Assembly: GCA_025201765.1 (NCBI GenBank)
Contig: MU623473.1
Coordinates: forward strand, 1 to 64,000
Source of the DNA: Daldinia sp. FL1419
Lineage: Eukaryota > Ascomycota > Sordariomycetes > Xylariales > Hypoxylaceae
Direction of reading: 5' to 3'
DNA length: 64,000 nt
Numbering within the stretch: position 1 is the stretch's first letter; each line of letters opens with the position of its first letter. The position numbers and the translations under genes are program-made. This document shows, piece after piece, positions 61,517 through 64,000 of the stretch. The notes below the pieces were generated by a model, which was not told the origin of the DNA, ran no database searches, and worked only from the letters and a program-made list of their open reading frames with translations.

Positions 61517-62887
61517 GTTGCAAATGTTGGCGGACTTTGGATATGACCCAAATGACGAATTGACGGACATGTGTTGTCTCGGTGCGAATCTCGTATTTGA
61601 GATATCTGGCGCTATATTGGACATGGTTGGAGACCAGGTTATCTCCACATGGTTAACATCTCCAGTCGGTTTGTGCAGGGCCATAAGTGTCGGTCTTCGG
61701 TCTACTTACTCATCGAAGATAACTACATGTTCATACACAAGCAGCTTAGGCATTTAAGTTGAAATGGCGGATTCCCACAAATCGGCGCTTCGCATCAGGC
61801 TGAGAATTCGGATTGGATGTGTAAGGACCAAGGCGAGGCTTCATGATCGTGTTATATGCATAATGCCGGGTTAGGTATGCTATATTTGGCTATCCTATGA
61901 AGTATGACGCATTTTTCAAGGATACCACTGAAAGACACGAAAAGGGAGAAGCTTATGCGGCTGGGGCTTGGTTGTTGTCGGACCTATTTTCTTACAAATT
62001 GTACATCGCGCCAGGGGGGCTGGACACCAGAGGGACACTTGAAAGGAGTCATAAGGCATATATATATATATATATATTAGAGCATCATAAGGTGTGCGGG
62101 GCGCCTCGATATCCACAGAAAAGATCACGGAAAGGCATATGCGGCAGGGTCAACTTCCACGGTCACAGGTCTACCAACTAAATCAAGTGGTTTTGTTGGC
62201 GGTTGGGGAGGGAGGGAGAAGGTGAATTCTTTTTCTTATGTGTCCCAAGGGTAACCAACGGAAGACAACTCAACGAAGACAGGCATACCCTCAGATAGAC
62301 GGCTACGGATGTAGGCATGAAAAAGAGAATAAATAAAGACAAAAAATATAAAAGTAGAAGTTGAGGTGTTAGTATGATGCGCCTACGTGTCATGTTATAT
62401 ATTGTGTATGTATAGGTGACCATATGTGCGATGCGGTAGTATGCGTTTGGAAGGATGTTTCGCAGCTGGGACTACAGGTTCTTGGGCTTGAGGTTATGTT
62501 ATATATAGTATTGACCAGTTATGTATCCGGCGTTATCCGACGATATTTGCCCGTGGTGTTTATGGTGTAGGATATGGGAACCTGAGATGTATAATTTGAC
62601 AATTTTATCCTGATATGAGATGTACATACGTTAGACACGTTCTACTAAATCTGAGTTGTAGGCATCTCTCTCGGGCTATATGTCCTATTACCAACATAGA
62701 AGTCTTTCGTCGCTTTCTAAATAAGTAGGTACCTGGTAATAAATCGCTATCATTATATTGGATATGCTTGTGTGTTGATTGCATCATGTTTTGGGCATTT
62801 GTGATGTTAACCATAAGCAATAGAAACTTCAAGGTCTCCAACGAGGTTATGATACTCGTGCGTACCAACCAGACCAGCCCAGCTCGA
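61517..62887. other. Intergenic, 1.4 kb
   Basis: 3' flank of the nucleotidyltransferase and the downstream side of a broken F-box gene. Contains a TA microsatellite (62057-62077). Open frames at 61509-61757 and 61897-62181 have no domain and overlap the expected 3' untranslated sequence. Confidence 0.5.
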
Positions 62888-63434
62888 TCATCGTGGGCTC
62901 TTCCATTCTCTAATCTTGGGCTTCCACTTCTCTGCAATCTCTGACCCTTCCTGGATCACACCTAAGCCCTCTAGTTCGGATGGACCGCTAGAGCTAGTAA
63001 ACCATGAAAGTCGAAAGTCGGGGAGGCAATACTTGATGAACTCCAGCTTAGTTTCAAGCTTGAGCCTTCGCTAGGATGAAAAGTCGGCCTTGGAGCCGAA
63101 GAATAGTTCAAAATCGGGCCCGAACAGCTCGCCGTAGACGGCTAGATCGAAGAAGGACTCGTTAGAATCAATAGCCAGGGTTGATGACGGAGAAGCGCAA
63201 AGCGTGAAGCTCGCGGATACGAGTCATGCTTTGGCCGCAGTGGCGCAATGCTAAGTCCATGAGGTGCAAGATAGTCCTTGACGACGCACCGTTCATACAT
63301 ATTCTCAGGGTTCGGCATGTTGAAGATAGGTTCATGCAGTCCTCGATATTGTGTAAGAATTCGGGAAGGAAGACGACGATCTCTGCCGGGAGATCTAGCA
63401 GTCCCAAAGTGCCGGTGGGTGTGGATGATGCCAT
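62888..63434 (-). pseudogene. Broken F-box protein gene
   Basis: An ATG at 63434 opens MASSTPTGTLGLLDLPAEIV, with an F-box pattern in residues 10-48 (LLDLPAEIVVFLPEFLHNIEDCMNLSSTCRTLR). The frame closes at 63168 (TGA), but coding-like sequence continues in the next frame with LAIDSNESFFDLAVYGELFG, meets an in-frame TAG at 63071-63073, and resumes in that frame as KLETKLEFIKYCLPDFRLSW, ending at a TGA (62888-62890). One frameshift and one stop thus split it. No GT-AG intron that bridges either lesion is visible. F-box proteins normally recruit substrates to SCF ubiquitin ligases; this copy could at most give an 88-residue fragment. Fungal F-box genes of this kind form large, quickly changing families. 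Confidence 0.65.
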
Positions 63435-64000
63435 GACGTTTATGCTACTCGGTACACAAGATACGCCTTTTACCTCTGTCTACTTATTATTCTCCTTTTT
63501 ATACGAATGTGGAAGTTGACGACTAGAAGATCCGGCTGACTTATATCTAGATTTACCTCTGAGGAATGTTAGATACTTGATACGCTATAAATATATACCT
63601 AAATATATAATCTAACGGTCAAGACACTCTTGGTGATGTGTCTCCGAATCTATAAGAGATGTGGCCACCGGAGATGTGGCCACCGGCAACGACGGAGCGA
63701 GGCGGGTAGTCATGCGCAGTTACCTAGTGGCCATGCGCGTAATGATTCCCCTCTTATACTCCTAGGATACTATATCTTAGGTACCTTCGTTGGGGTTAGG
63801 TAAAGAAAGGTCTTTATTATAAGGAAGAAGGAAGGCGGAAGGTCCAAGTGAATGAGGTGAATGAGGTAGTAGGTACCTAGGTAGGTAGGTAGGTACGAAT
63901 ATTTTAAAGCACTCGTACGGGTAAAAGTGGAGCCACCAGAATTAAGGTTAGAACTCTACTCTGGACAATCAACAATTGTTTTCCGATTTCAACAAAAACG
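63435..64000. other. Intergenic to the window edge
   Basis: The flank of the broken F-box gene. A tandem pair of GATGTGGCCACCGG lies at about 63658-63684. A tract of TACCTAGGTAGGTAGGTAGG occurs at 63871-63893. No gene is supported before the window ends. Confidence 0.5.

Overview
The window is nuclear DNA of a filamentous ascomycete (Pezizomycotina, most likely Sordariomycetes). The evidence is short GT-AG introns (47-230 nt, mostly 47-119) with CTAAC/CTGAC-like branch sites, fungal-type gene families (an osmosensing MAPKK of the Pbs2 class, a SUR7-like protein, a fungal caleosin, an Hst2-like sirtuin), AT-rich blocks that look RIP-mutated, and long intergenic spaces full of TACCTAGGTA-type motifs and microsatellites. 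There are no operons, CRISPR arrays or prokaryotic signals. I could not support any tRNA or rRNA gene.

Layout. 1-2485 is an extremely AT-rich RIP-type block with no CpG; its right half (1281-2480) is almost free of G on the + strand. 2486-9458 is mostly intergenic, with one doubtful small membrane-protein ORF (6333-6740, -). Then come a SUR7-like tetraspan (9459-10263, +), a Pbs2-type MAPKK (12136-14156, -), a 6.3-kb gap holding a MITE-like element, a PIN/auxin-efflux-type carrier (20451-22188, +), an Hst2-like NAD-dependent deacetylase (23345-24786, +), a 4.9-kb gap with a TA-flanked inverted-repeat element and an AT-rich block, a long disordered protein (29731-31949, +), a caleosin (33461-34461, +) convergent with an SLC35F-type carrier (34756-35982, -), a 10.9-kb gene-free stretch containing a Mutator-like element with perfect 144-bp terminal repeats, a conserved low-complexity protein (46907-48667, +), an AhpC/TSA-like thioredoxin-fold protein with an apparent one-base frameshift (51521-52433, -), a large Cid1-type terminal nucleotidyltransferase (57546-61516, +), and a broken F-box gene (62888-63434, -).

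The genes do not form a pathway or a biosynthetic cluster; they are ordinary housekeeping and signalling genes at low density. Loose functional links exist (stress signalling by the MAPKK, cortex organisation by the SUR7-like protein, lipid-droplet biology by the caleosin, NAD-dependent deacetylation by the sirtuin), but the sequence shows no co-regulation. The most informative signals are the transposable elements and the strand-asymmetric mutation pattern at the left end. I did not find a new multi-gene system.

CDS models were made by hand-splicing; introns are stated in each entry. Coordinates of a multi-exon gene run from start codon to stop codon.
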